IMG/VR virus record: IMGVR_UViG_3300033145_001750 | Span: 1-26,142 of that record | DNA: 26,142 nucleotides | Source: a virus | Reading direction: 5' to 3' (one strand) | Part shown: positions 1-7,473 of the stretch, piece by piece | Layout of the letters: the number at the start of each line of letters is the position of its first letter | Numbering within the stretch: the stretch's first letter is position 1 | Program-made: the position numbers and the translations under genes | The notes under the pieces: model-generated | Databases searched by the model: none | Told to the model about the DNA's origin: nothing | What the model saw: only the letters and a program-made list of their open reading frames with translations

Positions 1-384
1 GATGGGACGGCAATAGCTAATTTCAGCATAGCTACATCGGACGAGTGGAAGGATAAGCAGACAGGGGAGAAAAAGAGTAAAGTTGAATGGCATCGTATAG
101 TAGCTTTTAAGCGGCTGGCTGAAATATGTGGGGAATTCCTTCATAAAGGGAGTCAGGTATATATCGAAGGTAAACTGCAAACCAGATCATGGGAAGATAA
201 AGACGGTAATAAGAGGTATATAACCGAGATTGTTGCTAATCAGATGCAGATGTTGGGTGGTCGGGATCAGGGTGAGAGTGGTTACCATCCACCGGCGAGA
301 GAGCCAGTAAAACCGCCTGAGCCGGAACAGAAATCATTAGCTGATGATGTCCTGGGTCAGATAGGGGGTAGTGAGCCGTTTTAA
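1..384 (+). CDS. ssb: Single-stranded DNA-binding protein, 3' part (5' end outside window)
   Basis: The frame is open from base 1 to the TAA at 382-384, giving 127 residues with no start, so the N-terminus lies upstream. The visible part reads as an OB-fold SSB: a Trp-rich stretch ([15 protein letters not shown]) is the usual core strand and helix, followed by [15 protein letters not shown] and the [15 protein letters not shown] strand. A Pro/Glu-rich linker leads to an acidic C-terminal tip ending in Glu-Pro-Phe, the tail by which SSBs recruit partner repair and replication proteins. It would coat single-stranded DNA during phage replication in the cytoplasm. Its position before the terminase genes marks the end of the replication region. 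About 25-30 residues are probably missing. The family call is firm; nothing looks broken in the visible part. Confidence 0.93.
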   Translation, partial: DGTAIANFSIATSDEWKDKQTGEKKSKVEWHRIVAFKRLAEICGEFLHKGSQVYIEGKLQTRSWEDKDGNKRYITEIVANQMQMLGGRDQGESGYHPPAREPVKPPEPEQKSLADDVLGQIGGSEPF

Positions 385-402
385 AAAAAAAGGAGAATAA
401 AC

Positions 403-675
403 ATGAATTTTATTAAAAAAATCAAGGCACATAGGCAGAAAAAAAACACAAAAATTAATCGTATTGACTTCCCAAAAAAACATCTACTTAAATTGGCAGA
501 ACTACAGAATGCTTACATCTACTGCCAGGAAGGAAAACGCAGTGTCGCTGCATATGAACTTTGGGCTTTTATAAACAAAGTTACCAGGGCAACTATTTTA
601 AATCCTAAAGCATTCTGGTGTTTTGGCGGTACTCCGTCAGCACCGTATCTAACCAATATTAAGCCAAATGATTAA
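403..675 (+). CDS. Small basic protein of unknown function
   Basis: This 90-residue protein starts at an ATG preceded by an A-run and GGAG (383-395), seven bases upstream, which is a strong ribosome binding site. It begins with a Lys/Arg-rich stretch (KKIKAHRQKK), then has a mixed helical middle and a Trp/Phe-containing end (FWCFGG). No signal peptide or membrane segment is visible, and I do not recognise a family. The basic start would suit nucleic acid binding, but that is inference only. Its stop overlaps the start of the next gene by 8 bases, so the two are probably translated together and it belongs to the early gene block with the SSB. Confidence 0.65.
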   Translation: MNFIKKIKAHRQKKNTKINRIDFPKKHLLKLAELQNAYIYCQEGKRSVAAYELWAFINKVTRATILNPKAFWCFGGTPSAPYLTNIKPND

Positions 676-970
676 ACATAAATTCAACGCTGTCCGTACA
701 GAGCGGGACGGCATCAAGTTTCCGTCCAAGAAAGAGGCGGCACGGTATGATGAGCTTGTTCTCATGCAAACCCTGGGGGAGGTCTGTTTTTTTCTCAGGC
801 AACCGCTTTTTGACCTGGGCGGTGGCACTACCTACAGAGCCGATTTTATCATTTTTTGGTGTGACGGGACGGCCACGATTGAGGATGTCAAGGGGATGCA
901 GACGAAAGCTTTCAAAAAAGCGAAGCGGCAAGTTGAGGCTAAATATCCGGTGAAAATAATTGTTGTGTAG
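668..970 (+). CDS. DUF1064 family protein, predicted PD-(D/E)XK-type nuclease
   Basis: The 100-residue protein matches the phage DUF1064 pattern: KFNAVRTERDGIKFPSKKEAARYDEL at the start, carrying the conserved Glu23 in KKEA, then RQPLFDL, the YRADF strand with Asp59, and IEDVKG with Asp73 and Lys75. Asp59 plus Asp73-x-Lys75 form a plausible PD-(D/E)XK metal-binding site, and members of this family are often described as endonuclease-like. In a phage it could resolve branched DNA or process replication or packaging intermediates; the substrate is not shown by the sequence. It overlaps the upstream gene by 8 bases and is followed directly by a strong promoter at 974-1003, so it is the last gene of its transcription block. 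Length is normal for the family. Confidence 0.82.
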   Translation: MIKHKFNAVRTERDGIKFPSKKEAARYDELVLMQTLGEVCFFLRQPLFDLGGGTTYRADFIIFWCDGTATIEDVKGMQTKAFKKAKRQVEAKYPVKIIVV

Positions 971-973
971 GGG

Positions 974-1003
974 TTGACATCCAACCGCTATATGTGGTAT
1001 AAT
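974..1003 (+). promoter_or_regulatory. Consensus sigma70 promoter with extended -10
   Basis: A perfect TTGACA at 974-979 and a perfect TATAAT at 998-1003 are separated by 18 bases. A TG dinucleotide at 995-996 also gives an extended -10. Transcription should start near 1010, just upstream of an AGGAGA ribosome binding site (1018-1023). It drives the PLD-like gene and possibly reads into the terminase and structural genes, since no terminator is visible between them. No clear operator repeat is seen around it. Confidence 0.88.
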
Positions 1004-1041
1004 TAGCGAAACAACACAGGAGAAATATTATTAATTTCCAA

Positions 1042-1725
1042 GTGCCTGAAATATCACCGGCTTTTCCTATTTCGATAGGAGACCCTTCTTTCCTCCCTGA
1101 CAGGGGAGCGGATAAGTTTGAGAAGTTTACGGACAAAGCAAAACTGTTCATGCACGAGAATAAAATATTTCTGGATCAGAACAAAAAACAATATAATATC
1201 GTTTATGATGTTCTTGAAAACTTAGAACTCCCACATGCGGGAACCACTTTCAGGATCAGGACGCAACAGCAAATTTCATTGTTTGCGATTATTGCAAAAA
1301 TTTTATATGAACATCCATCCATAGACAACCTGACAATAGCTACGTATACCATCAACACTAAGTTTTTTGATTTGATAATGTCTCTATTTGATAGTGGTAA
1401 AATCAAGAAGCTTTCTTTTTTAATTGCGTCTTCATATACTTTCAGATCACCCGAAAATTACGAGTATTTTAAAAAAGTTTGTTTAAAACGCCATAAGGCT
1501 GGGGCTGATATCAGTCTGATGTTCGCGTGGTCGCATTTTAAAATTACATTAGTTAAATGTGGGGATGATTTTTATCAGTTCGAGGGCAGTATGAATTACT
1601 CAATTAATAATATGGCTGAGAATCTGATTCTATGCAATTCGGAAGAAATTTATAATCAAGATTACGATTTTATTAAAAATATTATGATGGATAGCGAAAA
1701 TAAAGCGTTAGAATTGGTGTGCTGA
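1042..1725 (+). CDS. Phospholipase D-like superfamily protein (degenerate single HxK motif), probable cargo gene
   Basis: The protein has 227 residues from the GTG at 1042. Near the C-terminus it has His165-Phe-Lys167, then Asp175/Asp176, then Gly182-Ser183-Met-Asn185, which follows the order HxK...D...GSxN of the phospholipase D superfamily but with the wrong spacing for the canonical Asp. One motif copy fits the single-domain members that dimerise, such as Nuc-type nucleases, so nuclease or phosphodiesterase activity is possible but unproven. The start is uncertain: AGGAGA (1018-1023) is 18 bases before GTG, but only 6 bases before an in-frame ATT at 1030. The gene is AT-rich (13 G+C of 60 bases at 1621-1680), has its own consensus promoter, and interrupts the early-to-terminase order. 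These are the marks of an acquired cargo gene (moron). It could act in defence, counter-defence or lysogenic conversion. Confidence 0.62.
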   Translation: MPEISPAFPISIGDPSFLPDRGADKFEKFTDKAKLFMHENKIFLDQNKKQYNIVYDVLENLELPHAGTTFRIRTQQQISLFAIIAKILYEHPSIDNLTIATYTINTKFFDLIMSLFDSGKIKKLSFLIASSYTFRSPENYEYFKKVCLKRHKAGADISLMFAWSHFKITLVKCGDDFYQFEGSMNYSINNMAENLILCNSEEIYNQDYDFIKNIMMDSENKALELVC

Positions 1726-1770
1726 AAAAAAAGAGATTAAAAAACGAATAATTATCATATATAAAAAAAG

Positions 1771-2115
1771 ATGGCAGACTTAACAATAAAACAGATAGAG
1801 GCAGGGTTAAGGGCCACTGGGGGATTTATCTCACAGGCGGCTAAGAATCTTGGAGTAACTCAAAGTGCAATTTCAAAAAGAATAGCCAGAAGCGATATTT
1901 TGAAGGCTGTTCTGGAGGAGATTGTTGAAAGCACACTCGACTTTGCAGAGTCAAAGCTGCTCGGTCTGATAAAAGAATCACACCCTGCCTCGATTTATTT
2001 TTATTTGAAATGCAAAGGCAAACATCGGGGATACGTGGAAAGGCAGGAAGTAACAGGAGCAGAGGGAAAGGATCTCGGGGTGGTATTATTACCGCCTAAA
2101 AAAAATGCCAAATGA
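1771..2115 (+). CDS. terS: Terminase small subunit-like DNA-binding protein
   Basis: The 114-residue protein begins with a helix-turn-helix of Fis-like or terminase-small-subunit type: TIKQIEAGLRATGGFISQAAKNLGVTQSAISKRIARS, where AAKNLGVTQSAISKRI is the turn and recognition helix. The following helices (LKAVLEEIVESTLDFAESKLLGLI) and HPASIYFYLKCKGKHRGY are the usual oligomerisation and C-terminal parts of such subunits, which recognise the packaging site on phage DNA and present it to the large subunit. It overlaps the large terminase gene by 11 bases, which supports the role. No good Shine-Dalgarno sequence precedes the ATG; the leader is A/T-only. Length is at the short end for the family. 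Confidence 0.82.
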   Translation: MADLTIKQIEAGLRATGGFISQAAKNLGVTQSAISKRIARSDILKAVLEEIVESTLDFAESKLLGLIKESHPASIYFYLKCKGKHRGYVERQEVTGAEGKDLGVVLLPPKKNAK

Positions 2116-3448
2116 CAAACACGAAATCATATGGCAGCCACAACCAGGGCCACAAACACACTTTTGCGAATCTTCCGTTTTCGAGGTGTTCTACGGTGGG
2201 GCTGCCGGTGGTGGAAAGTCTGATGCACTATTGGTCGAGGGGCTAAGACAGGCACATATCCCAGAATACCGTGGTGTCGTTTTCAGGCGGACAACAAAAC
2301 AGCTTAGGAAGCTGACGGATAGAAGTCAGGAGATCATACCGAAAGCGTTTCCTTCCGCCCGATGGAGCGACCAAAAACTAACATGGACGTTTGAGAGCGG
2401 GGCCAAATATATGCTATGGCATATGGAGCACGAAAAAAATAAGTATGACCATGACGGTATCGAATATCAATATATCGGATTTGATGAGATTACACATTTT
2501 TCAGAGACGCAATATTCGTATTTGTTTTCGAGATGTAGAACAGCTAATAAAAAATTGTATTGCTACATTCGAGCGACGGGCATGCCGGTAGGGGTTGGAG
2601 TCGGTTGGGTAAAACAGCGATTTATTGACAATGGGCCTTACAATATTATTACAGACGATGAAACCGGGTTAGAACGGATGTTCATCCCTGCCACGTTGGA
2701 TGACAATAAAAAGCTGATAGGGAGCGACCCTTTCTATGAGCGGCGATTAAAAGCTATGGGGCCTAAGTTATTTAATGCCCTGAGGCATGGTGATTGGTCA
2801 GTCGTGGAGGGTGCTTATTTCGAGGAGCTGAACCAGCAAGATCATTCCTGCCCTTCACACACACCGCCACCTGGGGCATTGATTTTTAGGGCTATGGACT
2901 GGGGATATGCTAAACCATTTTCAGTGGGCTGGTATTACGAGGATTACGATGGTAATATTACTCGTTTTCGGGAGTGGTATGGCTGGGATGGAAAGGCGGA
3001 TGTTGGGCTGAGGATGGGGGCACGGGAGGTCGCTCAAAAAATCAAGGATTTGGAGTCTGATCTCAACGTGTCTTACGGAGTTGCTGATCCTTCGATCTGG
3101 TCGAAAGTAGATGACGGGCCAAGCATAGCTGAAAATATGGCAGACGAAGGTATTATGTGGGAACCGGCAATTAATGACCGAGTTCAAGGCTGGATGGAGT
3201 TTCACAACCGGCTCAGGGTGGATGATGAGGGCCGGGTCAGATTCAAGGTGACGGAAAACTGTAAGCAATTTTGGAGGACAGTCCCGGTCTTGCAGTCTGA
3301 CACTCGGAAGCCGGAAGATTTAGACACCAAAATGGAAGACCATCTGGGTGATGAGGTACGGTATGCCCTCATGTCTCGACCGTGCTTTATGGGGAGTGGG
3401 GATGTGAGTGTTGGGCCTGACAGAGCAACCGCGAGCATGGACTGGTAA
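2105..3448 (+). CDS. terL: Terminase large subunit (ATPase and nuclease)
   Basis: This 447-residue packaging motor has a Walker A loop GGAAGGGKS at residues 31-39, an arginine-rich VVFRRTTKQLRKL stretch after it, and a Walker B IGFDE near 124-128. The C-terminal RNase H-like nuclease shows the expected acidic triad: Asp265 in AMDWGY, Asp328 in GVADPSIW and Asp416 in HLGDEVRYAL. It cuts concatemeric or host-flanked DNA and pumps it through the portal. The start overlaps the small subunit by 11 bases, so translational coupling is likely, as no separate ribosome binding site is obvious. All key residues are present and the length is normal. Identification is secure; the packaging strategy (cos, pac or Mu-like) cannot be read from it. 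Confidence 0.96.
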   Translation: MPNDKHEIIWQPQPGPQTHFCESSVFEVFYGGAAGGGKSDALLVEGLRQAHIPEYRGVVFRRTTKQLRKLTDRSQEIIPKAFPSARWSDQKLTWTFESGAKYMLWHMEHEKNKYDHDGIEYQYIGFDEITHFSETQYSYLFSRCRTANKKLYCYIRATGMPVGVGVGWVKQRFIDNGPYNIITDDETGLERMFIPATLDDNKKLIGSDPFYERRLKAMGPKLFNALRHGDWSVVEGAYFEELNQQDHSCPSHTPPPGALIFRAMDWGYAKPFSVGWYYEDYDGNITRFREWYGWDGKADVGLRMGAREVAQKIKDLESDLNVSYGVADPSIWSKVDDGPSIAENMADEGIMWEPAINDRVQGWMEFHNRLRVDDEGRVRFKVTENCKQFWRTVPVLQSDTRKPEDLDTKMEDHLGDEVRYALMSRPCFMGSGDVSVGPDRATASMDW

Positions 3449-3662
3449 TATTACGGTGACGAAAAATCTGATTGAAGAATTGGAAGATATGTGGCAGGGA
3501 ATGAGATGGAGAGCAACATGCCAAGATGTACCTATTCGGGAAACGTGGGAGAACTCCCATATTGAGGATACTATTTTGATGAAAAAAACAGGGGTGGCCC
3601 CATGTTGGCACAATGAGATAGAAGACGCGATGATCAGGTGGATTGATAATCATGCTGAATAA
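3408..3662 (+). CDS. Small protein of unknown function between terminase and portal
   Basis: The 84-residue frame starts at GTG 3408, overlapping the terminase end by 41 bases, with a G-rich stretch (GGGGAG, 3391-3396) upstream. A second GTG at 3456, just after the terminase stop, would give 68 residues and avoid the overlap, and I cannot decide between them. The protein has an acidic helix (LIEELEDMWQGM), two cysteines (CQDVP and APCWHNE) and a helical end (EIEDAMIRWIDNHA). It overlaps the portal start by about 11 bases. I do not recognise a family. Its place between terminase and portal suggests a head or packaging accessory role, but this is context only. Confidence 0.6.
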   Translation: MLGLTEQPRAWTGNITVTKNLIEELEDMWQGMRWRATCQDVPIRETWENSHIEDTILMKKTGVAPCWHNEIEDAMIRWIDNHAE

Positions 3663-5850
3663 ATTAAAGGGCGGCATTAAGAAAATGTTTCAGGCAAGTA
3701 ACCCGCCTATGGGTGAGATTGCGACCACTGAATCTGCTATTTATAAAGACTTGGGTTTTCGGGAGTATAATCCTGATTCGCTAATTCGGAGTAAGGGGTT
3801 TAGCAAAACTTATGACGAAATGAGGGTGGATGACGAGGTGAAAGCCTCATTATCCCTCAAAAAGCATGCCGTGTTGGCCCCTGGGTGGGAAATTGAGCCA
3901 GCCAGTGAGGATGACGAAGACCAGGAGAAAGCGGAGTTCATAGAAACCGTTTTCGAGCAAATGGGAGGGGCACTGGATGACGCTCTTTTGCAGATATTAA
4001 CGGCCCTTGATTATGGGTATAGCATTACAGAGATCATCTGGGGTGTAATGGAAGAGGGGCAATACAAAGGCAAGGTCGGAATAAAAGCTTTAAAATCAAA
4101 ACGCCCCCACCTGTACGAGTTTGATACAGACGAATATGCGAACCTCAAACCAAAAGGATTAGTTCAGACGGGGCTTGGTATGGCGGACGAAAAAGCGTTG
4201 CCCGTCAACAAGTTCATCATATACTCGTACCAGAAAGAGTTCGGGAACTGGTATGGCATGTCAGATTTACGCGCGAGCTATCGGTCGTGGTGGTCGAAAG
4301 ATAATATAATAAAGTTCTGGAATATCTATCTTGAGCGGTTCGGCTCACCCCTTACGGTCGGGAAATATAAAACCGCTAATACTGCCAGCATCACAGACCT
4401 GAAAAACATCCTGAATAATTTGCAGTCAAAAACCTCTATCACCCACAGAGATGGAGAGTTTGATTTATCATTTTTGGAGCCACAGAGAAGATCAACAGCA
4501 GACTATCAAGCCGCGCTGGATTATCATAACAAATCAATAGCCCGGTCAATCCTTCTGCCGGACAGGCTGTCTTCCGCTGGAGAGACAGGCGCGTATGCCC
4601 AAGCTAAGGTTCATTTTGATGTCTTCTTGTGGGTCATTCAAAAGCTGCGACTTGACCTCGAAAGTGTTGTCATGCAAGAACAGCTGATCCGGCGATTGAT
4701 GGGCTGGAATTACCCTGATGCGGGGCAGTTACCAAAATTCAAGTTTCGCCCGCTGACGGAAGAACAACGTCTCGCACTGGCGGACGCGTTTGCTACAGCG
4801 GTACAGAAAGGGGCAGTGGTCGCAACCTCTGAGGATGGCAACCATATCCGAAAAGCACTCAATTTTCCAGAGCAGGAAGAAGCAGAGATACCACAGCCGG
4901 GGCCGAAAGAGACACCCACAAAACCAAAAGAGGAAGGCACGCCTGCCGACGCTGAAACTGGTGATGGCGAAAAAAAGAGCATGTCAGGGCTGTGGCGTGA
5001 GAAAACACAGTACGAGAAGAAGGTCGATTTCGCACGGATTGAAACAGACTTGGATAAAATAGAAACGGATGCCATATCAGATCTGCAAACAGTTCTCGAA
5101 AAACAAAAGAATGCCTTGACCGCATTCGTGGCAAATAAAATCTCAAACAACAAGCTGACCTCACGGCTTATCATGACTGGAATTGACCTGAAATATACGA
5201 GAGAGCTAAAGACAATAGTGTCCGGCATGTTTAGTTTGACGTATGTAAAAGGAAAGAAGGACGCATCAGCAGAAATCCCAAAACGATTCATAAAGGCGAA
5301 GCGTGATATTGCCGTTACCCCGCAGAAAGCTCTTGATTATTTCGAGGCCAAGACAGGATTTGTGGTCAAAGGAATCAAGGACCCGTTAGTTTCCGAAATA
5401 CAAGCTGTCTTGCTATCCACATTGCGGGATGGATTGTCCGTGCCGGACACGATCAAGAGGCTGGAAGACGTTTACCTGCCTTACTTATCAGCCGGTGATA
5501 TAATTATTGATCAGAAACAACTTACTCCGTACCGGATGGAAGCGATAATCAGGACGAACATGAGCGAGGCGTATAATTTCGGGCGGCGGGCGATAGGTGA
5601 AGACCCTGATCTTGAGGGTTATGTTATCGGGTATCAGTTTTCAGAGATTATTGACGCGCGGACGGCGGAAGTTAGCCAGTATGTGGACGGAAAAATCATA
5701 TCGGTGAAACATCCCAGCTTGTCGTCCTTGAGTTACCCGCTCCATTGGAACGAACGAGGCATGTTTGTTTTTATAACTACGGATGAGGCCCCGGTGACGA
5801 TGATGTCAGATGCGGAGGTCAGCCGGGCCATTAGCCTGAAAGGGATATAA
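3652..5850 (+). CDS. Portal protein (DUF935, Mu gp29-like) fused to Mu F-like minor head protein
   Basis: The ATG at 3652 is chosen because AGGTGG (3636-3641) lies 10 bases before it; an in-frame TTG at 3643 would leave only one base. The 732 residues hold two modules. Residues about 1-405 match the DUF935 portal family: RVDDEVKASLSLKKHAV near the start, ALDYGYSITEIIWG, YGMSDLRASYRSWWSKDN and LERFGSPLTVGKY. A Pro/Glu/Lys-rich linker covers about 407-443. From about 545 the protein resembles the Mu F/SPP1 gp7 minor head family, with TPYRMEAIIRTNMSEAYNFG, then IIDARTAEVSQYVDGKI and LHWNERG. In Mu these are separate genes 29 and 30. The portal ring is the DNA channel at one capsid vertex, and the minor head part sits with it inside the procapsid. 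Confidence 0.92.
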   Translation: MLNKLKGGIKKMFQASNPPMGEIATTESAIYKDLGFREYNPDSLIRSKGFSKTYDEMRVDDEVKASLSLKKHAVLAPGWEIEPASEDDEDQEKAEFIETVFEQMGGALDDALLQILTALDYGYSITEIIWGVMEEGQYKGKVGIKALKSKRPHLYEFDTDEYANLKPKGLVQTGLGMADEKALPVNKFIIYSYQKEFGNWYGMSDLRASYRSWWSKDNIIKFWNIYLERFGSPLTVGKYKTANTASITDLKNILNNLQSKTSITHRDGEFDLSFLEPQRRSTADYQAALDYHNKSIARSILLPDRLSSAGETGAYAQAKVHFDVFLWVIQKLRLDLESVVMQEQLIRRLMGWNYPDAGQLPKFKFRPLTEEQRLALADAFATAVQKGAVVATSEDGNHIRKALNFPEQEEAEIPQPGPKETPTKPKEEGTPADAETGDGEKKSMSGLWREKTQYEKKVDFARIETDLDKIETDAISDLQTVLEKQKNALTAFVANKISNNKLTSRLIMTGIDLKYTRELKTIVSGMFSLTYVKGKKDASAEIPKRFIKAKRDIAVTPQKALDYFEAKTGFVVKGIKDPLVSEIQAVLLSTLRDGLSVPDTIKRLEDVYLPYLSAGDIIIDQKQLTPYRMEAIIRTNMSEAYNFGRRAIGEDPDLEGYVIGYQFSEIIDARTAEVSQYVDGKIISVKHPSLSSLSYPLHWNERGMFVFITTDEAPVTMMSDAEVSRAISLKGI

Positions 5851-5851
5851 T

Positions 5852-6031
5852 ATGATATCGGTCAGCTCGTGCCAGCCAATAACGGATGTAGGCACACACG
5901 TTTTTATCAATCAATTTTTAGCTCAGTTCCGATGTGAAAAGTGTAACAAGCTCCTGGCGAAAAAAAATATATCAGGTTTTCTGGCAGGTGAAATTAAATG
6001 CCCAAGGTGCGGCGTAATTAACGAGACATAA
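5852..6031 (+). CDS. com: Com-like zinc finger protein
   Basis: The 59-residue frame starts at the ATG just after the portal stop and was read directly from the sequence. The C-terminal half is RCEKCNKLLAKKN followed by a short spacer and EIKCPRCGVINET, giving Cys28-x2-Cys31 and Cys50-x2-Cys53. This closely follows Mu Com, which begins RCKNCNKLLFK and has IRCPRC. In Mu, Com binds the mom mRNA and lets its DNA-modification product be translated. Com-like genes occur in many Mu-like head operons at this spot. No mom gene is present in this window, so the target here is unknown. The N-terminal 25 residues have no counterpart in Mu Com. A downstream in-frame start would trim them, but none with a ribosome binding site is obvious. 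Confidence 0.85.
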   Translation: MISVSSCQPITDVGTHVFINQFLAQFRCEKCNKLLAKKNISGFLAGEIKCPRCGVINET

Positions 6032-6041
6032 GGGGGACATG

Positions 6042-7106
6042 ATGGCGGACAAAGACAAACAAAAAAACATGAAATTAGACCAGACATTTAATATCCAGGG
6101 AATTGAAATCTTCGCGGAAGGTACGTGGAACGGCGACACCTACACTGTGGGCGACCTGGATGAGATGGTGTCTGCTTTTTCTGCTTCGGGAGTAGAACCG
6201 CCTTTAAAGCTGGGTCACAATACCGCCCAGGAGAAAGACGGCCAACCGGCATTCGGGTGGGTAGATAAGATATATCGTCAGGGGGGCAAACTCTTGGCGG
6301 ATTTCAGGGACATTCCTAAAAAGCTTTACGAAGCCATGAAGCGTGGAAATTATAAAAACGTTAGTTCAGAAATCTACTGGAATTTCAAGAATGGTGAAAC
6401 CTTTTTTCCACGGGTGCTTTCAGCAGTGGCATTGCTTGGGGCCGATATTCCGGCAGTAACAGACCTGGGTGCGATTGAGGGCCTGTATGAGCAGGCAGAA
6501 GGAGACATTAGGATATATGATTTTGAACGCCTTGGCGAAGCTGAGGAAACACATCAACAGGAGGAAATAGAAATGGCGGAAACAAAAGAAATGCAGACAA
6601 TTATTGAAAATCTCAAGAAAGAGAACGAAGCCCTGGAGGCTACATATGCAGAAGCTAAAAAATTGAAAGAGGATGCACTCGCTAAACTTGCCGAACAGCA
6701 AGCAGAAGCGATGGAAGCGCATACGAAGGAATTTATCAAAAATCAGAAAGATGCCGGGCGGATTCTACCAGCGTTTGAGGCGGAAGTTGAGGCTCTTTTC
6801 GACAGTGCTACGGACAAGAAGGCATACACCTACACGGACGATAACAAAAAAAAGGTGGAATTGACCCAACGTGAGTTGCTGGAACGGTTCGTTACATGCC
6901 TCCCAAAGATGATCGAGTTTAAGGAGTTGGGGAAAGACGATGGGAAAGATCTTACAAGAGACCATGATTTAGCCCCGGACGTAGAAGTTGACCGCCAGGC
7001 TAAAATGTTTATGGACTCGAACGAAAAACTAACATACGAAGATGCTATCGATCAGGTGCTCGAAAAAGATGCTGATCTGAAAAAGGCATATTTAGGAGGA
7101 TATTAA
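6042..7106 (+). CDS. Head maturation protease with C-terminal scaffold (Mu gpI-like)
   Basis: AGGGGG (6031-6036) lies five bases before the ATG at 6042; a second ATG at 6039 is directly adjacent and too close. The 354 residues split in two. The first 150 resemble the Mu I-type prohead protease: a LKLGHN motif with His59 and a NVSSEIYW motif with Ser108/Ser109 are the likely catalytic pair, followed by FFPRVLSAVALLGADIPAV. After residue about 165 the chain becomes acidic, Glu/Lys-rich and probably coiled coil (about 180-230), as in scaffolds. The protease would clear scaffold from the procapsid and mature the head. A strong internal ribosome binding site allows a separate scaffold product to be made from the 3' half, listed separately. 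Confidence 0.9.
   Translation: MADKDKQKNMKLDQTFNIQGIEIFAEGTWNGDTYTVGDLDEMVSAFSASGVEPPLKLGHNTAQEKDGQPAFGWVDKIYRQGGKLLADFRDIPKKLYEAMKRGNYKNVSSEIYWNFKNGETFFPRVLSAVALLGADIPAVTDLGAIEGLYEQAEGDIRIYDFERLGEAEETHQQEEIEMAETKEMQTIIENLKKENEALEATYAEAKKLKEDALAKLAEQQAEAMEAHTKEFIKNQKDAGRILPAFEAEVEALFDSATDKKAYTYTDDNKKKVELTQRELLERFVTCLPKMIEFKELGKDDGKDLTRDHDLAPDVEVDRQAKMFMDSNEKLTYEDAIDQVLEKDADLKKAYLGGY
6559..6564 (+). promoter_or_regulatory. Internal ribosome binding site for nested scaffold
   Basis: A perfect AGGAGG lies eight bases before the in-frame ATG at 6573, inside the protease gene. It is the best Shine-Dalgarno sequence of the head region, stronger than that of the protease itself, which implies more scaffold than protease. 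Confidence 0.85.
6573..7106 (+). CDS. Nested capsid scaffold protein (in-frame internal start)
   Basis: Translation from ATG 6573 gives a 177-residue protein identical to the C-terminal half of the protease. It starts MAETKEMQTIIENLKKENEA and runs as a charged, predicted coiled coil to about residue 55, followed by a helical acidic domain and a C-terminal end at LKKAYLGGY. The AGGAGG at 6559-6564 supports this start. The arrangement parallels Mu I/Z and lambda C/Nu3, where one gene yields a protease-scaffold fusion and a free scaffold. Its role would be to guide coat assembly inside the procapsid and then be degraded. Residues between 125 and 177 probably contact the coat protein, by analogy only. 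Confidence 0.8.
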   Translation: MAETKEMQTIIENLKKENEALEATYAEAKKLKEDALAKLAEQQAEAMEAHTKEFIKNQKDAGRILPAFEAEVEALFDSATDKKAYTYTDDNKKKVELTQRELLERFVTCLPKMIEFKELGKDDGKDLTRDHDLAPDVEVDRQAKMFMDSNEKLTYEDAIDQVLEKDADLKKAYLGGY

Positions 7107-7108
7107 TC

Positions 7109-7462
7109 ATGAGAATGGACGAGTCTTTTGTCGCGAATGAAAATTTGGAGTCATACCAGTATGCGTTAGTTGTCAATTCTGCCAGTAACCTTGTGGGCAG
7201 ATCAGGCACAGCCGGGGAAATGTGTCTTGGAGTTTTGCAGAACAAACCTCAAAGTGGTGAAAATGCGACCATAGTAATGATGGGCCGTTGCCGGATAAAG
7301 GCTGGGGGCACTATCGCTGCTGGAAATGAGATTACAGCAACCGCAAGTGGTACGGCTGCGGCGGTAGCATCAGGACAGTACATACTTGGTTTGGCGATTA
7401 CTGGCGTTGCCAGTGGAGGAAACTTTACCGGGCTAATCAATCACGCTGGATATAAAGGATAA
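7109..7462 (+). CDS. Capsid decoration/cement protein (DUF2190-like)
   Basis: An AGGAGG at 7094-7099 lies nine bases before ATG 7109. The 117-residue protein is Gly/Ala/Thr-rich and predicted all-beta, with MGRCRIKAGGTIAAGNEITATASGT in the middle and YILGLAITGVASGGNFTGLI at the end. This is the layout of small DUF2190-type proteins found just before the major capsid gene, which bind the outside of the capsid and stiffen it. The call rests on composition and the exact place between scaffold and coat. A second Met two codons in (7115) could also start it. It has no signal peptide. It is a candidate surface target for the glycosyltransferases encoded downstream. Confidence 0.78.
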   Translation: MRMDESFVANENLESYQYALVVNSASNLVGRSGTAGEMCLGVLQNKPQSGENATIVMMGRCRIKAGGTIAAGNEITATASGTAAAVASGQYILGLAITGVASGGNFTGLINHAGYKG

Positions 7463-7473
7463 AGGGGGGAAAA

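Noticed and set aside
1726-1770. Terminator after the PLD-like gene
   Set aside because: The gap is A-rich but shows no GC-rich hairpin followed by a T-run; read-through into the terminase genes is likely.
4710-5291. 193-codon - strand frame inside the portal gene
   Set aside because: Antisense to a well-identified gene, Ser/Phe-rich as expected from the reverse of Glu/Lys codons, and without a start context.
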